This document shows positions 57,101 to 64,000 of a stretch of DNA of 64,000 nucleotides, piece after piece. The notes beneath the pieces were generated by a model. It searched no databases and was not told where the DNA came from. It saw nothing but the letters and a program-made list of their open reading frames with translations. The translations under genes were made by a program, and so were the position numbers. Origin of the DNA: Liopterus haemorrhoidalis (Eukaryota; Arthropoda; Insecta; Coleoptera; Dytiscidae). Each line of letters starts with the position of its first letter. Positions within the stretch are counted from its first letter, which is position 1. Location of the stretch: the NCBI GenBank assembly GCA_963971575.1, contig OZ020625.1, positions 26,883,753 to 26,947,752 on the forward strand, read 5' to 3'.

Positions 57101-59840
57101 ATTTTACTCAAAAATTTCCTGGCCATATGTTTAACTGCATCTTCATCAGTAGAGATGGTTCATTCATGTACGAACCGGCATGAACGAACCGGCTCAATGA
57201 TCAGTTCAATGACTAGGTTCACTGAGCCGGTTTAATGACCAGGTTCACTTAGCTGGTTAGTTGAGCCGGTTCAGTGATTAAGTTCACTGATCCGGTTCAT
57301 TGTGTCGATTCATTGTGTCGGTTCATTGAGTCGGTTCATTGTGTCGGTTCATTGAGTCGGTTCACTGCGTCGGCATCATTCAGTAACCTGAAAGATAACC
57401 GCTAATTCAGTAACCCGAAAGCTAAAACTGCCTAATTGTTACACTAATATATTTTTTAGATATGGAGACATGGCTGTATCTAATGCTGTGGGATCCAATG
57501 TCTTTGATATTTTGATTTGTCTGGGGCTTCCCTGGTTTATTCAAACTGCAATAATTAGCCCTGGATCTCACGTCAATGTTATCAGTAAAGGTAAGCAAAA
57601 TTTAAAAAATATTTAAAAAATAAAGTAAGAGATATTTTGTTTCTTTTTTTATTGTTTTCAAAGCTTGCTACGTTCAACTTTGTAAAACTTATGTTAATTA
57701 TTATTTTGTAAATGGTCGCCATTTTGAAATGGTTAACATAAAAATGACTTTTTGGTGTCATTGTAAAGCTAATTTAATGTACTTTTAGGAAAAAAATATA
57801 AAATTATCGATTCCCTATGCTAGATCAAAAGTTGACATAATTTCCGGTGAAACCGGAAGTGCCTCAGAATTCTTATAGTAACCTTTAGATGGGCCTTTTT
57901 GTCTAGTTTAACTTTTGTTCTGAAGATTTTTTGTATCTTTACAAATAAAGGAGATTTTCGGGGTGCCCCGTTTCAAACAAACACCCTGTATACTAATAAA
58001 TTCAGGTTAATTTAATATTATTTATGAAATTTATTTTATTAAAATTTGCAGTTTACAGTATTAAAAAATTATATTTTTACTTTCAATTCTTATCGGCAAA
58101 ACATTGATATATGCAAACTGTACAACTCCTGGGGGCAACCCCCGTTTCCCCCCTAAAGAGCTGTTGGCTTCATAACAACTCGCCCTCGTTCAGTCTCTAT
58201 GTTATACAAGGTGTCTCAAAAGAAATTTTATATTTAGTGGATCGATTAAAAAAAAAGTAAGCCGTATATAGAAAAAATGTTTATTAATTATTAAAATACA
58301 CTTTTGGGGGATTTATTTCTTAAAAATAATATCGTCTAAATGTAGACCCTTGCGTTCTCGGCACTCATTTAATCGAACAGTAAAATTACATATGACGTCT
58401 CGGCAGGTGGACTCAGGGATGGCTGCCATTTCGTGACGGATATTTTCTTTCAAATGCGCCAGTGAAGTCGGTTTATTGGCGTAAACTTTAGATTTAAGAT
58501 AACCCCATAGGAAAAAGTCCATAGGGGTTAAATCTGGACTGCGTGGAGGCCAATTTATGTCACCTCTCCGGGAGATCAATTTGCCTGAGAAAATTTCACG
58601 AACACGTGGCAGAGACGTATTGGACGTGTGTGAAGTTGCTCCGTCCTGTTGGAACCATGTTCTTTGGTTATAGCCAGGAAAGTTTTGCAGTTCAGGTACC
58701 AAGAAGTTGTCTAACATCTCCACATAACGCTCTGAATTCACTGTAACTGCACGCCCCCTTTCGTCTTCAAAAAAGTAAGGGCCGATAATTCCTCGCGCCG
58801 ACATCGCAGCCCATACGGTCACTTTAGGCGAATGTAGGGGTTTCTGATGTTTGCGTTTCGGATTCGTTGCACTCCAGTAGCGGCAGTTCTGCTTATTTAC
58901 GTGGCCATTAAGATGAAAATGAGCTTCATCCTAAAACAAAATGTTGGTAAACGTTGAAAATCGCTCAATCACCTGATTTACGATATTAAGCCTCTGACTG
59001 GCATCTTGGGGCTTTAATTCACCAATTGAATTTTGTAGGGGTGCAGCTTTAGGTCTTTGTGCATAATGCGATGTAATGATGATCTATGCACATTTAAAGC
59101 ACTTGCGCGCTTCCGAATTGAAAGGTTCGGGTCGTCACGAACAGACTGATTAACATTCTCCACGTTTTCTACCGTTCTTGATGACCTAGGTCGCCCGGAT
59201 TTTGATTTATCCAGCGTTGTACCAGTCTCTTTAAACTTTTTAACCCAATGTCGAATGAGAGGAATGCTTGGCGCATCATTTAAGTGGCGAAAATTTCGAA
59301 TACTGCAGAATTTTCTACGCGCTACAGTCGCCGAATCACCGTTTTTGTAAAACTCTCGCACGCATAACGCGCGGTCTGCTCCCGAGAAACGCTCCATAGC
59401 GACTTGATTCCCAAGAGCCAGGCTACCGATTAACATAACCCCCGCGCCCCTCGGATACGTTGCGTTCACGCAGTAAGCTAAATAAATATAAAATTTCTTT
59501 TGAGACACCTTGTATAATTTGAAAGCGAAATATTTTTAATAATTTTTAATGTCATTATGGTCAACTTAAGACTTTATTTTTTTTGAGACACCTTGTACTA
59601 GCTCATTGAGTTATGTCTATTAATTTCTGTTTGTTCCTAGGCCTAACGTATTCAACACTGTCTCTACTATCAACTGTAGTATTTTTGGTAGTAGCTACCC
59701 ACCTGAATGGATGGAAATTAGACAAGCGATATGGTGTGATATTAATGATTTGGTATATTATTTTTATTGTTTTCGCTGGAATGTACGAATTAAATATATT
59801 TGGCGAATTAAATCCTGTGGAATGTAAAAGTTATTATTAA
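40362..59840 (+). CDS. K+-dependent Na+/Ca2+ exchanger (SLC24/NCKX family)
   Basis: Plasma-membrane antiporter that extrudes Ca2+ and K+ in exchange for Na+. Ten coding exons (40362-40676, 43457-43598, 45743-45853, 47619-47796, 50704-50963, 54238-54471, 54786-54968, 56119-56221, 57460-57590, 59641-59840) join in frame to 618 aa plus stop; every intron is GT..AG. Order: hydrophobic N-terminus ([17 protein letters not shown], residues 10-26), Ser/Thr-rich extracellular region, the [16 protein letters not shown] motif, first helices with [10 protein letters not shown], the alpha-1 repeat [20 protein letters not shown], more helices, and a Gln/Pro-rich cytoplasmic loop (about 290-410). Then come helices with [17 protein letters not shown], the alpha-2 repeat [20 protein letters not shown]...[20 protein letters not shown], and final helices. 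The acidic residues of both alpha repeats are intact. Sequence style fits the insect zydeco/NCKX group; I did not assign an orthologue. Introns total ~17.6 kb and are mostly transposons. Confidence 0.95.
40689..41637 (+). mobile_element. non-autonomous THAP element, copy 2
   Basis: Same ends as 33960-34837. From 41042 it reads [41 protein letters not shown] and [20 protein letters not shown], then loses the final C-x2-H part. This is the longest open THAP finger in the window. On the minus strand near 41313 it keeps the start of the small ORF seen at 44220-44354. Lies in NCKX intron 1. Confidence 0.82.
42126..43364 (+). mobile_element. Mos1-like (DD34D) mariner, degenerate
   Basis: Ends around CCAGGTCTACAAGTATAAAA and its diverged complement (43351-43364), with TA outside both (42124-42125, 43365-43366). 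The transposase from 42297 ([20 protein letters not shown]) keeps the helix-turn-helix ([20 protein letters not shown]), the first Asp in [32 protein letters not shown] and [20 protein letters not shown]. At least two frameshifts (near 42510 and 42830) and a stop in place of Trp at about 43177 inactivate it. Lies in NCKX intron 1. Confidence 0.92.
43457..43598 (+). CDS. NCKX exon 2: first transmembrane helix
   Basis: [20 protein letters not shown] then [20 protein letters not shown] and RICE. The preceding 2.8-kb intron holds the elements at 40689-41637 and 42126-43364. Confidence 0.95.
44220..44354 (-). CDS. small conserved ORF of the THAP element
   Basis: 44 aa: [39 protein letters not shown]... 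then stop. The same start ([17 protein letters not shown]) is present, truncated, at 41313-41258. In an intact element this may be the first exon of a second, oppositely oriented gene. No function is recognised. Confidence 0.4.
   Translation of the reverse strand: MADKDFVWAQSDNLPNIDAFMLMEYMKNNECYSAEEVRGVNTDL
44628..45358. mobile_element. 731-bp foldback element, TTAA duplication
   Basis: Arms of about 340 bp (44628-44967 and 45010-45358) are near-perfect reverse complements around a short A-rich loop. Ends are G-run + TAGGGTCTGA and TCAGACCCTACC + CGCCCC, flanked by TTAA (44624-44627, 45359-45362). Copies 1 and 2 of the host THAP element show the unfilled site 'gttttaaggaaat'. Confidence 0.95.
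45743..45853 (+). CDS. NCKX exon 3: alpha-1 repeat
   Basis: [20 protein letters not shown] and [17 protein letters not shown]. This is the cation-binding signature of the CaCA superfamily. Confidence 0.97.
46193..47402 (+). mobile_element. 1.2-kb element with CGGCCCGATTCTGTAA ends
   Basis: Inverted ends CGGCCCGATTCTGTAAAAAG and the reverse of CGGCCCAATTCTGTAAGCAA. Many internal 'gttgctacgaaataactttt'-like motifs near both ends. A 33-aa stub at 46461 ([17 protein letters not shown]) resembles the start of MADF/Myb-SANT-like proteins encoded by Harbinger elements. Inserted into another repeat related to 6660-7185. Lies in NCKX intron 3. Confidence 0.7.
47619..47796 (+). CDS. NCKX exon 4: helices after alpha-1
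   Basis: [40 protein letters not shown], ending DEIIT plus a split Trp codon (TG|G). Confidence 0.96.
48073..49013 (+). repeat. Helentron-like repeat, family A, copy 3, with tRNA-like cassette
   Basis: GTCT array at 48122-48176, body shared with 32267-33400, perfect palindrome GTGTGAATATTCACAC at 48991-49006. The central cassette (48610-48745) reads like a tRNA pseudogene: 'gctacatgcgttagagcact' (A-box/D-arm-like) and 'gagttcgagtaccggag' (T-arm-like). Lies in NCKX intron 4. Confidence 0.7.
49035..49276 (+). pseudogene. Harbinger transposase N-terminal fragment
   Basis: One frame gives [14 protein letters not shown] and the next [20 protein letters not shown]. Together this is the RRWWVRP...QGDY...L..EMR block found near the start of PIF/Harbinger transposases, split by a frameshift. 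No further domain survives. Confidence 0.55.
49625..50501. mobile_element. 877-bp element with GC-rich inverted ends
   Basis: GGATTCCACACACCAAAGCG and its complement are the start of inverted repeats of about 35 bp, flanked by TTTAA on both sides (49620-49624, 50502-50506). GC-rich (GGTGGC)-type ends are striking in this AT-rich DNA. A CAGTCTGTTCC MITE (about 49770-50106) lies inside. NCKX intron 4. Confidence 0.8.
49770..50106 (+). repeat. CAGTCTGTTCC MITE, left end truncated
   Basis: Matches the body of 61068-61471 in reverse and ends 'cctaatcgtttggaacagac'. The left terminal repeat is missing. Confidence 0.75.
50704..50963 (+). CDS. NCKX exon 5: helix and start of cytoplasmic loop
   Basis: [35 protein letters not shown], ending in a Gln-rich stretch ([18 protein letters not shown]). 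Confidence 0.95.
51047..51118 (+). repeat. isolated left end of the CAGGGTGTTTGTTTG repeat
   Basis: CAGGGTGTTTGTTTGAAACG plus about 50 bp, nearly identical to 51530-51600. It stops abruptly where the eIF3a-derived segment begins. Confidence 0.85.
51119..51397 (-). pseudogene. duplicated eIF3a exon 5 / intron 4 fragment
   Basis: About 280 bp nearly identical to 3600-3878: the first ~130 nt of eIF3a exon 5 ([40 protein letters not shown]), its acceptor site, and ~150 bp of intron. The one exon difference noticed (3702 versus 51222) is synonymous. It lies in NCKX intron 5 on the opposite strand to NCKX, between two copies of one transposon end. Confidence 0.95.
51530..52068. mobile_element. CAGGGTGTTTGTTTG repeat, copy in NCKX intron 5
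   Basis: Shares ~380 bp with the reverse copy at 57630-57991. Its inner part contains a local inverted repeat (about 51838-51912 and 51995-52068, 'caaaatatctctaaaataaa'), so it can fold on itself. Confidence 0.8.
52800..53955 (-). repeat. ~175-bp tandem satellite array, orientation 2
   Basis: Six or seven units containing 'gaatccaaaaatttcaaccg', 'gtcgctatctctaaccgttt' and 'tttttttctagactaaataa'. These are the reverse complement of motifs in the array at 16735-17660. Lies in NCKX intron 5. Confidence 0.87.
54238..54471 (+). CDS. NCKX exon 6: Pro/Gln-rich cytoplasmic loop
   Basis: [20 protein letters not shown], then [20 protein letters not shown] and KINPLIKP. Low-complexity and likely disordered. 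This exon is the least conserved part by appearance; support comes from exact phase and good splice sites. Confidence 0.85.
54786..54968 (+). CDS. NCKX exon 7: second helix bundle
   Basis: [40 protein letters not shown] and [19 protein letters not shown]. Confidence 0.95.
55010..55650 (-). pseudogene. LINE retrotransposon 3' remnants
   Basis: Minus-strand frames read [40 protein letters not shown] and, further on, [41 protein letters not shown]-hydrophobic-GH and GxxxRGRPKxTW-like motifs close the ORF2 of many insect non-LTR elements. The two similar motifs in tandem suggest pieces of two LINEs. Degenerate; lies in NCKX intron 7. Confidence 0.75.
55660..56107 (-). repeat. Helentron-like repeat, family B, at the exon 8 acceptor
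   Basis: Reverse copy of 2640-3102/61688-62383. Homology runs to 'gaccacaactgatttt', 10-12 bp from the AG of NCKX exon 8 at 56117-56118. Confidence 0.8.
56119..56221 (+). CDS. NCKX exon 8: first half of alpha-2 repeat
   Basis: [20 protein letters not shown] and [15 protein letters not shown]. Its upstream splice signals abut a transposon (55660-56107). Confidence 0.96.
56244..56470 (+). repeat. Helentron-like family A fragment
   Basis: A short GTCT array followed by 'gcaaagccaaacggatagac', a diverged version of the post-microsatellite segment of family A. Starts 22 bp after exon 8. Confidence 0.55.
56471..57140. other. NCKX intron 8, unassigned part
   Basis: A hAT-like left end 'cagtggcggcgctcgcttgg' at about 56914 with C-runs and 'gaggacttttttttacgtca', similar to the interior of 34899-35270. 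No matching right end found. Confidence 0.45.
57141..57375. repeat. ~15-bp minisatellite (GGTTCATTGAGTC)
   Basis: More than ten imperfect units of 'cggttcattgagtcggttca' type in NCKX intron 8, more regular to the right. Confidence 0.88.
57460..57590 (+). CDS. NCKX exon 9: second half of alpha-2 repeat
   Basis: [36 protein letters not shown] and HVNVISK. Confidence 0.96.
57630..57991. mobile_element. CAGGGTGTTTGTTTG repeat, reverse copy in NCKX intron 9
   Basis: Reverse complement of most of 51530-51912, ending 'cccgtttcaaacaaacaccc' + 'tgta'. Confidence 0.85.
58207..59512 (-). mobile_element. DD41D Tc1/mariner element, copy D
   Basis: Complete inverted ends with TA on both sides (58205-58206, 59513-59514), antisense in NCKX intron 9. 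The transposase reads from 59395 ([12 protein letters not shown]) down to 58313. Confidence 0.93.
58313..59395 (-). pseudogene. mariner (DD41D) transposase, frameshift plus stop
   Basis: N-terminal part intact through [20 protein letters not shown], the stretch deleted in copies A and B. Two lesions: 4 nt missing after IQLV near 59020 (frameshift), and TCG to TAG in the FSDEAH motif, immediately before the first catalytic Asp (near 58931). The second and third Asp motifs are unchanged. Confidence 0.9.
59641..59840 (+). CDS. NCKX exon 10: last helices and stop
   Basis: [40 protein letters not shown], ending VECKSYY and TAA. A candidate polyadenylation signal AATAAA is at 59981. Confidence 0.96.
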
Positions 59841-60350
59841 AATAATAGACCACAATTTAGAAAATATTTAGATTTTACAGTTTGAGAAATGCTGAAATTT
59901 TATTAGTTTTTTTTTTTTTGTAGCTGAGAATTTTTAGATCTAATTATTTTAGACCTAATTTAGTTCGTGGTCCAGGATAGAATAAAGGAAGTATTAAATT
60001 ATTAAAAATGTTAATGTTATATAATATAAGCTGATCGCTCTAAGAATGAAACTGGTGTTATTTTAGAGCAATAGGTGTATGAATTGTTGAAATATTGTAG
60101 TTCTAAATGTTCCTTTAAATGTGAAATTAAAAAAAAAAAATAGTCTAGCATATTATTTGTCAATTAGATATAAAATAACTCAACGAAAAAATTATTAAAA
60201 ATGATTATTTTAATTAAATTAAAATTATAAGGTTGTTTGGTTATTTACTAAATAGATTTATTAAGAGTTTAAAAGACTTAAGGCTGGGGCAAACACAATT
60301 CTAAAAATATCTCATACAAAACTAAAAATATGAAATAAAATTACAATCTA
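59841..60350 (+). other. NCKX 3' UTR and flank
   Basis: AATAAA at 59981 is the first plausible polyadenylation signal. No further gene is seen before the MITE at 60351. Confidence 0.6.
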
Positions 60351-61471
60351 AAGTCTGTTCCCAGTGATGGGCGTTTACACGTAAACTTTAATTGTTTACG
60401 TTTACGTGTAAACTTATGTAAACAATTGGTAAACTTGTCAACAATGTAAACAATTTAAACTTTGTAAAGTGTCAAATAATGAGGTTAGTTTTAGTTATTT
60501 AATACGAATAATAGAGAGTTAGTGAACAAGTATATTCAGTTCAAAACAAAAAATTTATTTAAAAAATGGTGGGAAGAAACCGAAGGAATAGTTCTGAAGA
60601 ACTAGGTTTTGTTTTAATTAAAGAAAATGAAAGAAAATATAGGGCGTTATGCAAAATTTGCAATGAATCTTTTCGTTATTAAAAAATATAGGCTGATTTT
60701 CTTAAAGGTGAAATTTAATGTATTTTGTTATTAAAAAAATTAGACTGAATTTTTTAAAGAAAAAAGTTTTTTATTTTTCATATTCATATTTACTAATTTG
60801 TATGTAACACCTGTATAATGATGCAAATTCGATTTTTATTAATATGTATATTGGCTTGTCCTAATTTTATATACTTACTTTTTCATTTAAAATCGTTTCA
60901 TTAAAATTTTATTATTTATAAAAATGTATTGAAAATGAGTGCGCATGTCTAAATCATTGTTTACATTGTTTACGTTGTTTACAAGACTTTTGTGTTTACT
61001 TTACATCAATTGTTTACGCGTCAACAATGAGGTAACTTACATCATGTAACTTACGCGCCCATCACTGTCTGTTCCAAACGGTTAGGCGGAACTAGATTTT
61101 GCAATCTAGTTACTTTCATCGTTTAAATCATGCTTTTCAGCCGTTTTGTTTAAGCTTTGTAAATCATACTTGCAACAAACATTTTTTGGTTAAGGTTAAT
61201 ATCATTTTAAAATGTCATTTTCTTTATATTTTGATTTTTTGTGTCATTCTTAATACAAATATCCCATTTATTTATTTTTTGTCATTAAAATATGTAAGAA
61301 AATTAATTTAAGTTTGACATATGTCATTCGTTTCCATGGTTTCATTGTTGGAATTTTAATTTTTGACATTCCAACGTGAAAAATGAAATAACCCAAGCAA
61401 GGTCCCTTTTCGTGACAACCTAAAAGAACGAAATTCCCATTTAGTTCCGCCTAACCGTTTGAAACATACTG
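60351..61471. mobile_element. CAGTCTGTTCC MITE interrupted by a hAT
   Basis: Left end AAGTCTGTTCC at 60351, resuming after the hAT at 61068; right end at 61471; TA outside both (60349-60350, 61472-61473). Without the insert it is about 405 bp with inverted ends; no coding sequence. Confidence 0.9.
60362..61067 (+). mobile_element. 706-bp hAT element with BED-finger stub
   Basis: Ends CAGTGATGGGCG and CGCCCATCACTG and a perfect 8-bp duplication TCTGTTCC (60354-60361, 61068-61075). Subterminal 'gtttacgtttacgtgtaaac' motifs. An ORF at 60566-60679 reads MVGRNRRNSSEELGFVLIKE and then YRALCKICNESFRY, the beginning of a BED zinc finger as found at the N-terminus of hAT transposases. The remainder is deleted. 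Confidence 0.93.
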
Positions 61472-61552
61472 TATAAATCAATTTTGCAGTAAATTTTTAT
61501 CTATTTAATTTAATACTTTTAATTGTATTTAATTTAACAAGTATATAATATA

Positions 61553-61687
61553 GGCCAGCGTTTCCCAACCTTTTTTATTGCGGACCGGCAAGCGACCTAG
61601 AAAAATACGCGGACCGGCAAGTTTAGAAAGAAATGTGTATCGCAAAAGTTTTATATTTTTTATTGCACTGATTTGCTGTGCAAATTG
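61553..61687 (+). repeat. solo hAT end
   Basis: 'ccagcgtttcccaacctttt' with 'gcggaccggcaag' twice, a typical hAT terminus. No partner seen; family-B repeat starts right after. Confidence 0.5.
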
Positions 61688-62383
61688 CACAAAAAATCAG
61701 CTGTGGCTACCACAAGACCGACCGCCATCATAAAGTATTTGTATAAAATACATTCTAGCAGCAGAGTAGAAATAACTTGGCCTAATATTTTCTAACAGAG
61801 ATATTATTTATCATTACCATGGAAACGTTACATATAAGTATTAAAAAATAGATACTTTTATAGATAAAAAATTTTTCAAGAATTTTTTGGTTTATCAAAA
61901 AATGTCTCAAATAAAAGTTGTTAGTTATTGCTATTATAGCAACTTTTGTTCAATAAATTTTTTCGAAACATTTTTCTGTTGTTAAATATTCGCAAAAATC
62001 TTAAAATCGACACGAGTAAACTCCCATTTCTAGTCAACCGATTTTTACCAAAAGTTGATCAAATCGTGTCATTGATGTCAAAAGCTTAAATATGCAGTTT
62101 CATAAAAATCCTCTTAGCCGAATTTGCTCTGCACGTGTACACAGATAGCCAGACGGACGGACAGACGCACGGATGGACAGACGGACGGACAGACGGACGG
62201 ACGGACGGACAGACGGACGGACAGACGGACGGACAGACGGACAGACAGACCGACAGACATCATGGTAAAAATAGTCATAACGTTATGTATGGACCTCAAT
62301 TCGTGGAGATCCATCGAAATCTCGAAATGTCAAAATCGGTATGATCACAATACCTCCCTTATATATGTTGACGGTCGGTAAAA
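61688..62383 (+). repeat. Helentron-like repeat, family B, longest copy
   Basis: 'gctgtggctaccacaagacc' start, CAGA/CGGA microsatellite at 62146-62260, 'catcatggtaaaaatagtc' and end 'tatatgttgacggtcggtaa'. The reference for the copies at 1-446, 2640-3102 and 55660-56107. Confidence 0.75.
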
Positions 62384-63134
62384 ATGTGGACGTATTATTT
62401 GAACATTTTTACATAAGACTATTTAATAATAAAGTTATTTGAAACCCACAAAATTGTTGCTTGATACCAATTAAGTTATTGAGCAATAAAATATTTGCAA
62501 TATTTTTTTTTACAATAAATAATATTTTACTACAAACTTTCATGTATAGTTCATTACTAATTTTATTTCAAACTGTTAGTTTTGTATGACAAACTTGTAA
62601 TCTGTGTTGCTGACACTGCCCTTAAATCTTTTCTCTTTATAAAGTTTCCAATAATTTAGCGAAACAATTCTATAGTTGAATTTTTATAAGAAGCATATGT
62701 CAAGAATAATTGCCTATTAGGTTTACATAATATGTATAAATATTTAATAGAAATACGTATAATAAAAATTCAACTATATGGATTGTAATAAATTTAAAAT
62801 TTTGAAAAAACATCTAAAATCTCAGATTTTGGAAAAATTTCAAAATTGATCTCAAAATATTAGAGCTTACAAGTATATGAAACAATTAGAATTATAAGTA
62901 ATTTTTTTTTTAAATATATTTTTTAGTTATATACAATGGCTTCCTTCTTTTGAGTACTAAAACAAGTCTATTAAGACGAGCAAAAAAAAGCAATTCCTAT
63001 GTCAATTGGATTTTTTGTTAATCAAAATATAAGTCAATTAAAATATGTTCTAAACATTTAAGGAGGTCGTCTGTGAGGCAACAAAACATGTATTTATCCA
63101 TTTATTGTTTACTGCTATATAAGGATTTGCAGCT
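62384..63134. other. gene-free AT-rich stretch
   Basis: No gene or recognisable repeat. Confidence 0.5.
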
Positions 63135-63953
63135 AAGCACCCTACCATCTGGTGAGCGTTTCATGAACTTGTGTACATCAGATAACATTTCGTTTTGTGT
63201 ATTGGTTTTGTATGAAGTTTGTTTTTAAAGTTTTATTATAATCATTGAAAAATGTATAATACATATTGTTGTGTGCCTATGTGCAATTCATTGAAAAGAA
63301 GAAACCCGGAAATATCGTTTTATTTGTTTCCACTAATATCAGACACCGTACGGTTCGAAACAAAATTGGGAAAGCAAGAGGTTAGGAATCGACGTGATGT
63401 TTAGATAAACAATTTAAAAATTGGAAAAAAAAGTGAGCCCTTATATCAAAGTTTGCTCATTACATTTTAATGATAGTGACTACAAAAAATATTTTCAATT
63501 TTGTATTTATTATTTTTTGTATATTTTATATAAATTCCTGTTATTGTGTGAGGGTTTGTAATGCACAAGTTTGTAGGCATAATGCATAAATCTTTATGAA
63601 CTCTCTGTTTTTTTCAGTGACTCCACACAATATTATATGCCCAGCATTGTAGATTTCTACCCCTTGGTAAACAACACGGGAATTATTATTTCCCCCAATA
63701 TAGTTAAAATAATCGACAATGGAAAACCGCCATAACTTAAAACCAGATCACAAAATGTAGTATTTTAGATGTTTACAAGTAATGTCACTTCACAAAATCA
63801 GAAAATCCCAAACAATTATTTATTTTTTGTCGTTTTTTGATACACTTTTCGCTATTATTTACTAGTAAATGTCAAGTGGTATCTGATTTAGAATGGTTTC
63901 AAAAAACTCCGCGTGGCGCTACGATCTTAAAATTTTTCCCCTATACCTGGATT
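63135..63953 (+). mobile_element. THAP-domain transposon remnant, second copy of the 9174 family
   Basis: Left end 'gcaccctaccatctggtg', right end 'ggcgctacgatcttaaaatt...cccctat'. From 63252: MYNTYCCVPMCNSLKRRNPE, ISFYLFPLISD..., stop, and after a gap KVCSLHFNDSDY at 63446-63482 with the last C-x2-H ligands of the THAP finger. A splice-like or deleted segment separates the halves. Confidence 0.72.
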
Positions 63954-64000
63954 ATTTAATATTTTTAGTTAAAATTTAACTTCCCACTCATTGAAAGGTA

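Noticed and set aside
1161..58746. Recurrent 67-aa frames antisense to the mariner transposase (1161, 28151, 58543)
   Set aside because: Shadow of a conserved coding strand; the sense frame explains conservation.
59014..59508. Mariner protein starting upstream of MERFSG, reading through the terminal repeat
   Set aside because: The other copies have a stop or different frame there; the conserved start is MERFSG.
49864..61311. Near-identical 70-aa open frames at 49864-50076 (minus) and 61099-61311 (plus)
   Set aside because: Inside the CAGTCTGTTCC MITE; chance open frame multiplied by the repeat.
62124..62381. Arg/Thr/Asp-rich and Ser/Val/Arg-rich open frames over the CAGA/CGGA array
   Set aside because: Translation of a microsatellite.

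Overview
This is nuclear DNA of an insect. It is AT-rich, has short spliced exons with GT..AG introns, and is packed with DNA transposons and short non-autonomous repeats. A beetle is possible, but nothing here fixes the order. No bacterial genes, CRISPR arrays or rRNA genes were seen.

Four cellular genes can be supported. (1) The 5' part of eIF3a lies on the minus strand (six exons, 7923 down to 1828) and continues past the left edge. (2) SNRPG/SmG is complete on the plus strand (8356-8800, three exons, 76 aa). It is head to head with eIF3a, with about 430 bp between the start codons, so the two housekeeping genes probably share a bidirectional promoter. (3) An unrecognised two-exon gene on the minus strand (24851-22959) encodes about 202 aa made almost wholly of five roughly 40-residue W-x-P...IW repeats. 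(4) A complete SLC24-type K+-dependent Na+/Ca2+ exchanger lies on the plus strand (coding exons 40362-59840, ten exons, 618 aa). Its frame joins exactly across every splice and both alpha-repeats are present.

Region by region: 1-8 kb is eIF3a, with introns holding MITEs, a THAP relic and Helentron-like repeats. 8-9 kb is SNRPG. 9-22.9 kb is gene-free transposon mosaic: THAP elements, nested MITEs, a pogo-like relic, a repeat-filled element, two tandem arrays and hAT elements. 22.9-25 kb is the repeat-protein gene, whose intron holds an exact 80-bp higher-order minisatellite and a SINE. 25-40 kb is again transposons: a DD41D mariner nested in a MITE, a Harbinger holding a mariner fragment, Helentron-like repeats with tRNA-like cassettes, hAT, and a 1.2-kb element with about 200-bp inverted ends. 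40-60 kb is the exchanger, whose introns are full of elements, including a copied piece of eIF3a exon 5. 60-64 kb is 3' flank with a hAT inside a MITE, another Helentron-like repeat and a THAP element at the right edge.

All transposase reading frames checked are broken, so the mobile elements here look non-autonomous or dead. Many target-site duplications are still perfect, which implies fairly recent movement. Element identities and ages are inferred from visible ends, duplications and motifs; no database search was possible.
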